NCBI RefSeq assembly: GCF_004016525.1
Contig: NZ_SACJ01000016.1
Location: 40,037-104,036 of the forward strand
Direction of reading: 5' to 3'
DNA: 64,000 bases
Source of the DNA: Flavobacterium sufflavum
GTDB taxonomy: Bacteria; Bacteroidota; Bacteroidia; Flavobacteriales; Flavobacteriaceae
The notes beneath the pieces are model-generated. The model made no database searches and had not been told where the DNA came from. It was given only the letters and a program-made list of their open reading frames with translations. Both the position numbers and the translations under genes were made by a program. Positions 1 to 9,035 of the stretch are shown here, one piece after another. The first letter of the stretch is position 1; every line of letters begins with the position of its first letter.

Positions 1-2375
1 TAGTCAAATTCATTTTCAAGTTCTCCGTTTTCATTATGTATTTTAGTATTTGTAGCAATTCCTTCAATATAGACTGAATGTTTATAAATATTTCCGTTTT
101 GCCAATATGATTTATAATCATAATTTAAATTCCCATCAATATAGTAACCTTCTTCTTGTAAAGTGCCTTCAGGATGATTAGTTTGGTAAGGACCTTGTTT
201 TATGTCATCTGTATAGTTGTAAGTAGAAGTTAATTTGCCATTTTCATAAACTTCATATTTCCCGTTGATTTTATCATTTGTAAAGTTTTTTATACTACTT
301 AAGCTTCCGTTTTTGTTTATAGTTTTACTAATGCCGTTTAGAACATTATTGGTGTAATTTTCCTCTAACTTTTTAGTGCCTGAAGGATAGTAGTATAGCC
401 AAAGGTTATTCTTTTTTCCATCACTATAATTACCGGAAACAATTGTGGTTCCATTATAATCGTTGATGTTGAATTTGTTATTCAACAAATTAGTTTCAAT
501 TGGTTTTGGGGTGTTTAATGAATATTGTATACCTGAATTGATTTCTCCAGATTTAAATTTTTCTGTATAATATAAATTTCCCTCAATATCGTAGTAATTA
601 TAATTTTCCAGTTGTTCTTTGTCATTGTAAAAGGCCTGACTGGATTTTTTTCCATTAGAATAATAGTTCGTTAGATTCTTTAATTTTCCATCGATATAAT
701 TAAATTCTTTTTCCAATAACGAATTTGTATAATAAGTTTTATAGAAATCTTTTATTTTACCTTTATTATAGATTGCTTCAGATTTGATAGTTTTGTCGTT
801 ATAATATTCAAAATATTCTCCATCAAGTATATCATTCTCATAATTCTCGATTGATACTAAATTGCCTAATTCATTATAAGTTTTGAAACTTCCATTTAGT
901 TTTCCATTTAAATAACTAATTTCAGATTTTTGTTTGCCGTTTTCAAACAAACATTCATATTTTCCATTTCTTTCTCCATTTGTAAAGTTAACTTCACATT
1001 TTTTTCCTCCAGTAGGATAAAATGAAGTGCTGATGCCTTCTAAGATTCCATTTTGGTAATTTTCTATAACATTTACACTTCCATTTTGATAATAAGTAGT
1101 TCTGGCGCCATTTAATTTTCCGTTTTTAAATGTTTTTTCTTCAGTTATTTGACCTTCATCATTATAGTATTTTTGGAGTCCATCTAATTCATTGTTCACA
1201 AAGTTTAATTCACCAATAAGAAGACCATTTTTATTCAGGTATTTGTATTTTCCTTCGTATTTTCCGTCTATTACCTTTCCTACAAGGTAAGGCTCGTTAT
1301 CTTTTAAAAAAGTAATGACATCTTCCTGTTTTCCAAATAAATCTTTTTTACGTTTTGCGAAAAAATACCAAAAATCTTTATTGTAAAAATTCTCTTCAAA
1401 GTATGTTATTTTTTTCTTTTGCTTATTTAGTTCTTTTTCTAGTTTGTCTTTATAGGATAAAAGCATGTAGTATGAAAATCCTTCAAAATAGTTTTTCTCA
1501 ATCATTTCTTTAATCCATGGGATGTAAGTGGTTTCAAAAAAACCATCCCTCATTTTATGTTCAAGAGTGTATTCGGATACTGCTTGTACTTGTCTGATGA
1601 TTACATCATCAATTTCAGATTTTATTTTATAAGCTTTATTTAGAGGTAATTGGTTTCTTAAAATAGTTTCTATTTCTTCGAAATTATCTCCAGTTTTAGA
1701 AAAAACGAAATTATTTTTAGTTAGATAGTTTTCACCATATTTAGCATTTAATTGAAGAACTGCTTTTTCTGCAAATTTTCCATTTGGAGTAAGTATAAGA
1801 TAACTCATTAAAGCAAGAGTTCCTTCGGTTATTTTTCCATTTTCAAAAGCAATTAGACCTAATAAATAATGTGCAGAAGAATAATTTGGATTGATAGTTA
1901 TGACTTGTTTAAGTAAATCAATGGATTTTTGATTTTCCTGTTTTCTAATGTATAGAATCGCAAAATTGTATAGAAAAGAAGCAGAATTTGAAAGGTATTG
2001 TTTTCCTTCGTTAAAGATTTTTTCTGATAATTCATATTCTTTATTGTCACTTAAAAACACCCCATATAATGTATAGAGTTCTGGACTTTTTTGCATTTGT
2101 TTGGTCAAATACAAATTTTCTAAAAATAACTTAAGTTCTTCTTTTTTATTTAAAGCATTTAAACATAATGCTTTTTCATATTGTGCAGAGAGATATTTAG
2201 GATCGTTAGGACTGATCTTATTGTATTCAATGATAGCTTGGTCAAATTTTTCTAAATCATATAAATTGATTCCTTTCTTTATAATAGAATCATTATTGTA
2301 AACATCGGAAAAATCGTTTTGAGAATATGACTTAGAAATAATACTAATTAATACAATTAAGAAAAAATGTTTCAT
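1..2375 (-). CDS. Secreted TPR and MORN-type repeat protein (C-terminus outside window)
   Basis: The frame opens with ATG at 2375 and stays open to the window edge, giving at least 791 residues; the stop is not seen. Residues 1-19 form a signal peptide ending in SYSQ. Residues about 20-270 are helical and read as TPR-like repeats. A charged linker follows. From about residue 360 onward there are well over a dozen copies of a 22-24 residue repeat of the form YYxNGxxxxExxYxxGxxxG, the MORN_2 or YwqK type. In the Bacteroidota such proteins are exported and uncharacterised, although the repeats are often labelled toxin-antitoxin components by homology to YwqK. Nothing here supports a toxin role. 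The assignment to family is firm, the function unknown. Confidence 0.8.
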   Translation of the reverse strand, partial: MKHFFLIVLISIISKSYSQNDFSDVYNNDSIIKKGINLYDLEKFDQAIIEYNKISPNDPKYLSAQYEKALCLNALNKKEELKLFLENLYLTKQMQKSPELYTLYGVFLSDNKEYELSEKIFNEGKQYLSNSASFLYNFAILYIRKQENQKSIDLLKQVITINPNYSSAHYLLGLIAFENGKITEGTLALMSYLILTPNGKFAEKAVLQLNAKYGENYLTKNNFVFSKTGDNFEEIETILRNQLPLNKAYKIKSEIDDVIIRQVQAVSEYTLEHKMRDGFFETTYIPWIKEMIEKNYFEGFSYYMLLSYKDKLEKELNKQKKKITYFEENFYNKDFWYFFAKRKKDLFGKQEDVITFLKDNEPYLVGKVIDGKYEGKYKYLNKNGLLIGELNFVNNELDGLQKYYNDEGQITEEKTFKNGKLNGARTTYYQNGSVNVIENYQNGILEGISTSFYPTGGKKCEVNFTNGERNGKYECLFENGKQKSEISYLNGKLNGSFKTYNELGNLVSIENYENDILDGEYFEYYNDKTIKSEAIYNKGKIKDFYKTYYTNSLLEKEFNYIDGKLKNLTNYYSNGKKSSQAFYNDKEQLENYNYYDIEGNLYYTEKFKSGEINSGIQYSLNTPKPIETNLLNNKFNINDYNGTTIVSGNYSDGKKNNLWLYYYPSGTKKLEENYTNNVLNGISKTINKNGSLSSIKNFTNDKINGKYEVYENGKLTSTYNYTDDIKQGPYQTNHPEGTLQEEGYYIDGNLNYDYKSYWQNGNIYKHSVYIEGIATNTKIHNENGELENEFD

Positions 2376-2443
2376 TTTGAATTTTTATTTATATTTTTCA
2401 AATATAAATTTTTTTTCTTTATTGTAAGAATATGATTCTTTTT

Positions 2444-2881
2444 TTAATTTTCAATATCCTTTATAAACTCATCATATTCCAAATAAAAACGTTCCAGAGC
2501 ATCCATTTTTTCATTGTAGAAATCAAAAATGCTATCCCAATAATTACGGTTACTAAAACCAACACCTAATTTTTCTACCCAAATACGACTGATTGTTTTT
2601 CCGTTTTCTAAAACATAGTCTTTTTCGAAAACTAAATCAGTAATAAATTCTTCTTCTAAAATATTTTTTAAAGCTTCCAGTTTTTCAAAATAAGCGATTC
2701 TCTTTTCGGTATTGCGGGGTTCAATATCAATAAGAACTTGTGCCTTTTTATTGTCAACAAAAAATTTAAAAGAGAAGTCTTTAATTTTAGTGTCGTACAA
2801 CATCCATTTTCTAGGATATTTTTCGGCAAATGTTACCCAGAATTCTCGTTTTAATCTTTGTGTTTCTTCTTTACTGTACAT
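2444..2881 (-). CDS. DUF4268 domain protein
   Basis: A 145-residue soluble protein without signal peptide or membrane segment. The pattern LKREFWVTFAEKYPRKW near the start, the central DIEPRN and the aromatic C-terminal half (GFSNRNYWDSIFDFY) fit the DUF4268 family, which in other proteins is found as a C-terminal domain of nuclease-like proteins and alone as short proteins of this length. No catalytic residues can be named. It is transcribed away from the NUDIX gene that starts at 2969, with 87 bases between the two starts, so the two genes share a divergent promoter region. The family call rests on recall of the sequence pattern; the role is unknown. Confidence 0.65.
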   Translation of the reverse strand: MYSKEETQRLKREFWVTFAEKYPRKWMLYDTKIKDFSFKFFVDNKKAQVLIDIEPRNTEKRIAYFEKLEALKNILEEEFITDLVFEKDYVLENGKTISRIWVEKLGVGFSNRNYWDSIFDFYNEKMDALERFYLEYDEFIKDIEN

Positions 2882-2968
2882 TTTATGAATGCTTTGGTTT
2901 TAGAAAACTTGTGGGAACTGGTTTTCTAAAGTATATTTATGTTTTATTTGCAAAAATAGGTTTTGATT

Positions 2969-3622
2969 ATGGATTTTCAATATTTTTTAAAATTTATACC
3001 TCAATTAATTCAAGAGGAACTTCCTGCGGCTGTTTCTCATGAGAAGATGATACCATTACAAAGAAAGGAGCTTTTGGGAAAAATAAATTTTAAAGAAATA
3101 AATCCCAAAGAAGCCGCTGTGACCATGTTGTTTTATCCTAAAAACAAAGAAACGCATTTGGTTCTTATTGTTCGAAATTCATACAAAGGAGTGCATTCGG
3201 CTCAAATTGCTTTTCCAGGAGGGAAATTCGAACCGGAAGATGCCGATTTTCAAACAACCGCATTGAGAGAAACGGAAGAGGAAATAGGAATTAGTCGTGA
3301 TAAAATTGAAATTATAAAAGCATTTAGTTCGTTGTATATTCCACCGAGTAATTTCATGGTGTATCCATTTTTAGGAATATGCAGGGAAGAAATCCAGTTT
3401 AATCCGGATCCTGCCGAAGTAGCCGCAATTATTGAATTGCCTCTGAAAGTTTTTAGGGATGACAGTATTTTAACCATCGAAAATTTATCAACTTCTTATG
3501 CTTCTTTAATTGAAGTTCCCGCTTTTAAGATTGACGGACATATTGTTTGGGGAGCAACAGCCATGATGTTGAGTGAATTGAGGGATGTTTTAAACTCGGT
3601 TTTAGTTGATGAAAACAAGTAG
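2969..3622 (+). CDS. CoA pyrophosphatase-type NUDIX hydrolase
   Basis: A protein of 217 residues. The Nudix box begins at G84 (GGKFEPED) and ends with RETEEEIGI, preceded by the segment LVLIVRNSYKGVHSAQIAFP that is typical of the NudL/NUDT7/NUDT8 subgroup, which cleaves coenzyme A and acyl-CoA to phosphopantetheine and 3',5'-ADP. The subgroup usually has an arginine-glutamine segment (RSxxLRxHxGQVxFPGG); here the equivalent reads RNSYKGVHSAQIAFPGG, so the family fits but substrate preference is inferred. The reading frame extends six bases upstream to a TTG, but ATG at 2969 is the more likely start. The PlsC-like acyltransferase gene follows 80 bases later on the same strand. Confidence 0.8.
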   Translation: MDFQYFLKFIPQLIQEELPAAVSHEKMIPLQRKELLGKINFKEINPKEAAVTMLFYPKNKETHLVLIVRNSYKGVHSAQIAFPGGKFEPEDADFQTTALRETEEEIGISRDKIEIIKAFSSLYIPPSNFMVYPFLGICREEIQFNPDPAEVAAIIELPLKVFRDDSILTIENLSTSYASLIEVPAFKIDGHIVWGATAMMLSELRDVLNSVLVDENK

Positions 3623-3702
3623 TTTAGAAAGGGTAGGATCAGGGTTCTCAAATAATATTTTTGTAATTTTACAGTTCGTTTTTTAATTTCAAATCACAGT
3701 TT

Positions 3703-4524
3703 ATGGGACTTATTAAAAGAAATCCGTTTGGACATATCTTATTTTTGAAAAAATGGCTTATCCGTTTTTTTGGAAGCTGTACCCATAGACGTTATAGAGG
3801 GTTTAACGATTTACAAATCGAAGGTTCGGAGATTATCCGAAATTTGCCCGATACCAATGTACTTTTTATCTCCAACCATCAAACCTATTTTGCCGATGTG
3901 GTGGCGATGTTTCATGTGTTTAATGCCAGTTTAAGCGGTCGGATTGATTCGATTAAAAACATCGGATACCTTTGGCAGCCCAAGATGAATATTTATTATG
4001 TGGCAGCCAAAGAAACCATGCGTTCAGGATTATTGCCTAAAATATTGTCTTATGCCGGAGCAATTCCTGTTGAGAGAACCTGGCGTTCGGAAGGTGTGGA
4101 TGTTGCCGAAAAAAAAGCGGTCAATCCTAATGATACCGAAAATATTAAAAAAGCATTAAATGATGGTTGGGTAATTACTTTTCCGCAAGGAACAACCCGT
4201 TCCTTTAAGCCTGTTCGAAAAGGAACGGCTCATATTATCAAACAGCATCGCCCAATTGTAGTTCCTATTGTGATTGATGGTTTTAGACGTTCTTTTGACA
4301 GAAAGGGAATTCGAATGAAAAAGAAAGGAATACTACAGTCGTTTATCATTAAAGAACCACTTGAAATTGATTATGATAACGATACAATTGACGAAATTGT
4401 AGAGAAAATAGAATATGCTATCGAGCAGCATCCTTCTTTCTTGAAGGTAATTCCAGTAGAAGAATTAGAAGAGCAGGAGCGATTGAATAAACTGCGTCAA
4501 TGGGATATTAAAGAAGAAATTTAA
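3703..4524 (+). CDS. 1-acyl-sn-glycerol-3-phosphate acyltransferase family protein
   Basis: The 273-residue protein carries the PlsC/LPLAT signature in order: NHQTYFAD at residues 58-65 (catalytic His59), the substrate segment around PVERTWRS (about 125-132) and FPQGTTR at 160-166 in place of the canonical FPEGTR. His59 and the acidic residue are separated by five rather than four residues, a variant I take to be subfamily-specific. It would transfer a fatty acyl group to a lysophospholipid or related acceptor at the inner membrane face; the acceptor is not deducible. No clear transmembrane helix is present beyond a hydrophobic N-terminal stretch. A TAnnTTTG-type box (TATTTTTG, 3656-3663) lies about 40 bases before the ATG, suggesting its own promoter. 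Confidence 0.8.
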   Translation: MGLIKRNPFGHILFLKKWLIRFFGSCTHRRYRGFNDLQIEGSEIIRNLPDTNVLFISNHQTYFADVVAMFHVFNASLSGRIDSIKNIGYLWQPKMNIYYVAAKETMRSGLLPKILSYAGAIPVERTWRSEGVDVAEKKAVNPNDTENIKKALNDGWVITFPQGTTRSFKPVRKGTAHIIKQHRPIVVPIVIDGFRRSFDRKGIRMKKKGILQSFIIKEPLEIDYDNDTIDEIVEKIEYAIEQHPSFLKVIPVEELEEQERLNKLRQWDIKEEI

Positions 4525-4839
4525 TTTATGTTAAAATTTATTATTAAAATCTAATTTTTCCTATTTAGTTTTTTTAACTTTATAGTATTCTAAAAATGGT
4601 TTTTGTCTAATTTATTACCTAATAATTAGATTATGATTGTGGCATTCTTGAATTAGTTCAAGAATTTGGGGGTGTGTTGTTATCTTAATTGCCCCGATTT
4701 AACAATACTTTTTCGGTTTGTTTTTTGCGTATTTTTTCTAATAATTTTAACTATTGTTATAAAATTACTTGCATTTTGACGTGCGTATTTAAAAGAAATA
4801 CCAAAAAACATCTTCGTTGTTAATCAAAATTTCAGATTA
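4525..4839. other. 315-base intergenic leader of the type III PKS gene
   Basis: No gene was found in this AT-rich stretch between the acyltransferase and the polyketide synthase. Its one clear structure is a perfect 9-bp inverted repeat, ATTCTTGAA-TTAG-TTCAAGAAT, at 4644-4665. It lies about 175 bases before the PKS start and has no following T-run, so it is more likely a regulator-binding site or RNA hairpin than a terminator. The function is inferred only. Confidence 0.4.
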
Positions 4840-6048
4840 ATGAAAAGTACTGTAATTTTCAATTTTCACCCGATTATTTTGGGGAAATTGATGGATCAAT
4901 CAAAATTAAATCAGTATACTAAATTTTTATATTATCATTTTCAAAAGTTACATATTCAATCCTTGGCTGGGGAAAATCAATTTATGCAATTTGATGAAGT
5001 TTCAGATCAAGTGGATAAGTATGCGATTCCTTTTGAGAATATCAGTAAAAGGCAAATTTTGATTTTTGACGAAGTAGAAAAATTTATTGAAGATGAGATG
5101 GCTAATACTCCATTTTTAGAATATCCCATACCATCGTGTTTGGATGCTCATCCTGATGATGTATTTGGTCCTAAGATAGGTGTTAGGATGGAATGGTTTA
5201 AGAGACACATGGATCATGTTTTTGATGAGTTTTATTTAAAAAACGAAACACAGCCTGAACATCTTATTCATGTTACCTGTTCAGGATATTCTTCCCCTAG
5301 TGTTGCCCAGCATGCCGTAATTAAGAGAAATTGGGAAACCACTAAGGTAACCCATTCGTATCAGATGGGGTGCTATGGAGCGTTTCCTGCCATAAGAACT
5401 GGAAGTAGTCTGTTGTGTGCAAGTCAGGATAAAGGGAGGGTGGATATTGTTCATACCGAACTGTTGTCGGCGCATTTGAATCTTACCGAGTTTTCGGCCG
5501 CTAATACGATGATTTGCTCCCTTTTTGCCGATGGTTTTATTGGGTATTCTCTTTGTGACGAAGAGGTTCTTAAGAATGATAAGACCTTTGATGACAAGAA
5601 AGGAATGCGAATTTTAGCCTCTCATGAAGTCATTATTCCTGATACTTTGGAAGATATGTCCTGGGACTTAGGAGAATATAATTTTTTGATGACACTTTCT
5701 AAACGAGTACCAGTTTTTATTAGAAAAAACATCAAACATTTTTTAGAGGTACTTTGCCAAAAAGTAGGCATTGTTATGGATGATGAAAAAGACAAAATGT
5801 GTTTTGCAATACACCCCGGAGGGCCTAAAATAATAGACTATGTGGTTGAGGCTGTAGGGATTTCTAAAGAACAGGCAAGATGGTCTTATGATATTTTGTA
5901 TCGTTATGGAAATATGTCTTCATCTACAATTCCTCATGTTTTAGACGAAATGATTCATGATGATACCATTGCCTCTGGAACTAAAATTTTAGCGATGGCT
6001 TTTGGTCCGGGACTTACCGCTACAGGTTTGTTGTTGGAAAAAACTTAA
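4840..6048 (+). CDS. Type III polyketide synthase (chalcone/stilbene synthase family)
   Basis: A 402-residue thiolase-fold enzyme. The chalcone synthase catalytic triad is readable: Cys178 in QMGCYGAF, His325 in IHPGGPKIID and Asn358 in YGNMSSSTI. The C-terminal AFGPGLTATGLLLEK matches the family's GFGPGLT loop. Such enzymes extend an acyl-CoA (or acyl-ACP) starter with malonyl units and cyclise the chain to pyrones, resorcinols or phloroglucinols. The product cannot be told from sequence. No methyltransferase, oxidase or prenyltransferase lies beside it; the next gene is convergent, so it is an orphan biosynthetic gene. The long AT-rich leader with an inverted repeat hints at regulated expression. 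Family call is firm; substrate unknown. Confidence 0.88.
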   Translation: MKSTVIFNFHPIILGKLMDQSKLNQYTKFLYYHFQKLHIQSLAGENQFMQFDEVSDQVDKYAIPFENISKRQILIFDEVEKFIEDEMANTPFLEYPIPSCLDAHPDDVFGPKIGVRMEWFKRHMDHVFDEFYLKNETQPEHLIHVTCSGYSSPSVAQHAVIKRNWETTKVTHSYQMGCYGAFPAIRTGSSLLCASQDKGRVDIVHTELLSAHLNLTEFSAANTMICSLFADGFIGYSLCDEEVLKNDKTFDDKKGMRILASHEVIIPDTLEDMSWDLGEYNFLMTLSKRVPVFIRKNIKHFLEVLCQKVGIVMDDEKDKMCFAIHPGGPKIIDYVVEAVGISKEQARWSYDILYRYGNMSSSTIPHVLDEMIHDDTIASGTKILAMAFGPGLTATGLLLEKT

Positions 6049-6058
6049 TTCAAAAAAA

Positions 6059-7150
6059 TCAGAGTGCTTTTGTTTTGTAATAATTCACCAGTAAATTGAC
6101 AAATTTGCTGTAGCTGTCTATTCCTTCTTTTTGCTGGTTTAGTTTTAAATAGCGGTCGTAGAATGCATGAAAACCTTTTTCTATAGGGGTTTGATACTGC
6201 ATCCAGAAATTTTCACTTTCTTCGAAATTTTTTAGAATTCCGGGATGAACAGTTTTTAATAATTTTTGGAGTATTTTTTCGTTTCTAGTTTGCCAATTGC
6301 CCAAACAATAGCGCAAGGCAAAACTGTAACCTGAATATTTAAAGTACAAATCGTCATTGTTTATCGAAGCAAGAAATCCGATGAAATTGCATTCGCTTTC
6401 TCTGCCATAACCCATCTGATGCGCCATTTCGTGACAACTTGTTGTGGGGAAATTGTACATTGGCATTAAAGAGTTTACTTGGGCTTCATTGGTAAAAGGA
6501 TTTAAATAACCACCAAAACCCATATAGGTTAGCGGTAAACTAAATAACGATTTTTTGATACTTAAATTCGAATAAGCAAAAAACGGATATTGAGCAGCCA
6601 GATTTTTATAGCCATATAAGTTTTTGATAAAAGCGACTTCTTTTGAGTAGGGAAAAACTACTTTCAGACTATCATTTTTGGTAATTTGCCTGTGAATTTC
6701 ATTGGTTTTGATAATGATTTTTTTTGTGAAATTATACAAATCAGCATCCGAATAATCACGTTCAATTTTTATTTTTTCGAAAAGGGGAATTCTGTAATAG
6801 TTGATTGCCCAAAGAAAATGAAAGAAAAAATAAAACACGGAGAGTACGCTTAAAATGGATAGCGATAGGTCTTTCCAATTCGTTTTAGTACCGTTTTGTC
6901 CGACCTTGCTTCGAGTCCAGTTTTTTCTATTATTCCAAAACCATTTTACTGCCAATAAAATCAACATAAAATACAATACATCACCTATTGAAAACGGAAT
7001 CCAGCCTAAAATGATTCTGAGGAAATTGGATAGATAAGGATAGAATCCATTGCTGTAAAATACTTCTACAGTCTCAGGGAAAAAGCGAATTATTTTGAGA
7101 ATTAAAATCTGAATAAGGAGTAAAAAAGGGAGTAGGTATTTCCGTTTCAA
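6059..7150 (-). CDS. DUF3810 membrane protein with HExxH metalloprotease motif
   Basis: 363 residues. Three hydrophobic segments (about 5-22, 40-70 and 97-117) precede a large domain that is likely extracytoplasmic. The motif CHEMAHQ places a zinc-type HExxH at His240, Glu241 and His244, followed by GYGRESEC, where a glutamate could be the third ligand. The DUF3810 family has this layout throughout the Bacteroidota and no proven substrate. It is convergent with the PKS gene (10 bases between stops) and divergent from pepD, whose ATG lies 106 bases away. A metal-dependent peptidase role is an inference from the motif and has not been established for the family. Confidence 0.75.
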   Translation of the reverse strand: MKRKYLLPFLLLIQILILKIIRFFPETVEVFYSNGFYPYLSNFLRIILGWIPFSIGDVLYFMLILLAVKWFWNNRKNWTRSKVGQNGTKTNWKDLSLSILSVLSVFYFFFHFLWAINYYRIPLFEKIKIERDYSDADLYNFTKKIIIKTNEIHRQITKNDSLKVVFPYSKEVAFIKNLYGYKNLAAQYPFFAYSNLSIKKSLFSLPLTYMGFGGYLNPFTNEAQVNSLMPMYNFPTTSCHEMAHQMGYGRESECNFIGFLASINNDDLYFKYSGYSFALRYCLGNWQTRNEKILQKLLKTVHPGILKNFEESENFWMQYQTPIEKGFHAFYDRYLKLNQQKEGIDSYSKFVNLLVNYYKTKAL

Positions 7151-7256
7151 AATAACATTTTTTTAAGCGTAAATATAATTACAATAATCAATTATAATGC
7201 TAAAAAAGGATTTTAAACTTTGTAACTTTGAGTTTTTTAAATCGAAAATACAAGAT

Positions 7257-8720
7257 ATGAGTCAAGAGATACGGAATTTAGAACCTAAGGCATTGTGGAA
7301 TAATTTTGTCAATTTGAATGCAGTTCCAAGACCTTCAAAAAAAGAAGGACGCGTTGTGGAGTTTATAAAAAGCTTTGGTGAAAGCTTAGGTTTGGAAGTT
7401 TTTGAAGATAAAATTCATAACGTAATTATTCGAAAACCAGCCACGGCGGGGATGGAAAATCGTAAGCCGATTGTGTTGCAAGGGCATTTGGATATGGTGC
7501 ATCAAAAAAATGCCGATACTGTTTTTGACTTTGCTAATCAAGGAATCGAAATGTATGTTGATGGCGACTGGGTTCGTGCCAAAGGAACAACTCTGGGTGC
7601 TGATAACGGCCTGGGGGTGGCTGCTATTATGAGTGTTTTAGAAAGTACCACTATTGCACATCCTGCTATTGAAGCCTTGTTTACTGTTGATGAGGAAACC
7701 GGAATGACAGGTGCGATGCATTTAAAAGGCGGTTTACTTCAAGGCGAGATTCTGTTGAATTTGGATACCGAAGAAGACGATGAAATAGATATTGGTTGTG
7801 CAGGAGGAATTGATGTTACTGCGGTGGCTGAGTACGATGAGGAGGAAACTCCGGATCATTCTGTGGGATATACTATTACCGTAAAAGGACTCAAAGGAGG
7901 GCATTCGGGGATTGATATTCACAAAGGTTTAGGGAATGCCAATAAAATCATGAATCGAGTTTTATATGATGGTTTTGATAATTTTGGTTTGCAAATTTCG
8001 GAAATACATGGAGGAAGTTTACGCAATGCTATTCCGCGCGAAAGTGTGGCAAAGGTTGCTATTGCTTCGGTTTATGATGAGGCTTTTGTTTTTGATATGC
8101 AGCAAATTGTCAGCGAAATTAAAAATGAACTAAAAACTACCGAACCTAATTTAGAAATTGTTTTCGAGAAATTAAAAAAGGCACCGTCAAAAGTAATGCC
8201 TCCAATGGCGCAATATTATTTTGTGCGTTCGATGGCGACTGCTGCTAATGGTGTACACAGAATGAGTGCCGATTTTGATAATCTAGTCGAAACTTCTAAT
8301 AATATAGCTAAAGTTGCTGTTGGTAAAGGGAAATTATCCGTGCAATGTTTGACACGTTCTTCGGTTGAATCGGCTAAGTTTGATTTGGCTAACGACCTGC
8401 GTTCGGCTTTCGAATTAATGGGTTGTGAAGTGGAAATTTCAGGTTCTTATCCGGGTTGGACTCCTAATCCTGATTCGACTATTTTAGCAACCTTGGTTCC
8501 AATTTATGAAAAATTAAACCGAGAAAAACCAAAAGTAGTGGCTTGTCACGCTGGTTTAGAATGTGGAATTTTAGGAGCAAATTATCCTGATATGGATATG
8601 ATTTCTTTTGGACCAACAATCCGTGGTGCGCACTCACCTGACGAAAGAGCCAGTATTGTTTCTTCTCAAAAATTCTGGAAATTTTTAGTCGAAATTTTGG
8701 AGAATATTCCAGTAAAATAA
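7257..8720 (+). CDS. pepD: Aminoacyl-histidine dipeptidase (peptidase D)
   Basis: A 487-residue M20-family metallopeptidase, the length expected for PepD (cytosol non-specific dipeptidase), which splits Xaa-His and other dipeptides. Visible metal and catalytic motifs: LQGHLDMVHQK, GADNGLGVAA, VDEETGMTGA, CLTRSS, and the final GPTIRGAHSPDER with its metal-binding histidine. The frame is open 60 bases further upstream, but the ATG at 7257 (MSQEIRNLEPKALW) is the family's usual N-terminus. A TAACTTTG box at 7223-7230 lies inside the upstream extension and would place the transcript start just before 7257, which supports this start. Cytosolic peptide salvage is the expected role. Confidence 0.9.
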   Translation: MSQEIRNLEPKALWNNFVNLNAVPRPSKKEGRVVEFIKSFGESLGLEVFEDKIHNVIIRKPATAGMENRKPIVLQGHLDMVHQKNADTVFDFANQGIEMYVDGDWVRAKGTTLGADNGLGVAAIMSVLESTTIAHPAIEALFTVDEETGMTGAMHLKGGLLQGEILLNLDTEEDDEIDIGCAGGIDVTAVAEYDEEETPDHSVGYTITVKGLKGGHSGIDIHKGLGNANKIMNRVLYDGFDNFGLQISEIHGGSLRNAIPRESVAKVAIASVYDEAFVFDMQQIVSEIKNELKTTEPNLEIVFEKLKKAPSKVMPPMAQYYFVRSMATAANGVHRMSADFDNLVETSNNIAKVAVGKGKLSVQCLTRSSVESAKFDLANDLRSAFELMGCEVEISGSYPGWTPNPDSTILATLVPIYEKLNREKPKVVACHAGLECGILGANYPDMDMISFGPTIRGAHSPDERASIVSSQKFWKFLVEILENIPVK

Positions 8721-8736
8721 GAAAGTGTTGAGTAAT

Positions 8737-8781
8737 CAGAATTTAGTGTTCAGCTCGTTTGTAACTGAATACTAAATTCTG
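8737..8781. repeat. 17-bp imperfect inverted repeat after pepD
   Basis: Arms at 8737-8753 and 8765-8781 pair with one mismatch around an 11-base loop. There is no T-run, so it may act as an RNA 3'-end structure rather than a classic terminator. The arm contains AGTGTTCAG, also seen as a repeated word after the oxoamine synthase gene near 21810. Confidence 0.55.
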
Positions 8782-8798
8782 AACACTGCTCACTAAAT

Positions 8799-8909
8799 TT
8801 AGTCTCTTTTGGGACTGTTTTTTTTCTCTCTTTTTTCTTCTTTCTTCTCTTTTGCTGTTTTTAACGGTTCTTTTTTAACCGTCTTTTTAGCGTCTTGACT
8901 TTTTGCCAT
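8799..8909 (-). CDS. Small lysine-rich protein, 36 residues
   Basis: An ATG at 8909 opens a frame of 36 codons ending in TAA at 8799. The product begins MAKSQDAKKTVKKEPLKTAK and continues with a run rich in K, E and R, ending NSPKRD: roughly 60 percent charged residues, no hydrophobic core, probably disordered. From memory, short Lys-rich proteins with this opening occur elsewhere in Flavobacterium, which is why I list it, but I cannot confirm it. A nucleic-acid or ribosome-associated role would be a guess based on charge alone. The downstream end runs into the hairpin at 8737-8781, which could form its mRNA 3' end. Confidence 0.45.
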   Translation of the reverse strand: MAKSQDAKKTVKKEPLKTAKEKKEEKREKKNSPKRD

Positions 8910-8985
8910 GGTAATTGTGTTTTGAGGTTGTGTTTTAGTAAATGTAGGGCTTATTGTGTTTGTTTTTCTTTTTATCTAAAAAAAA

Positions 8986-9012
8986 TCCCCAACTACTTTG
9001 TAATTGAGGAGA
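8986..9012 (-). terminator. Rho-independent terminator of the 9036-9563 gene
   Basis: Read on the minus strand, a 7-bp stem (TCCTCAA with TTGGGGA, one G-U pair) closes a loop TTACAAAGTAG and is followed by a T-run. Almost the same hairpin ends the next gene upstream (9642-9667). Confidence 0.7.
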
Positions 9013-9035
9013 TGTTTTGTTTGATTTCGAATGGA

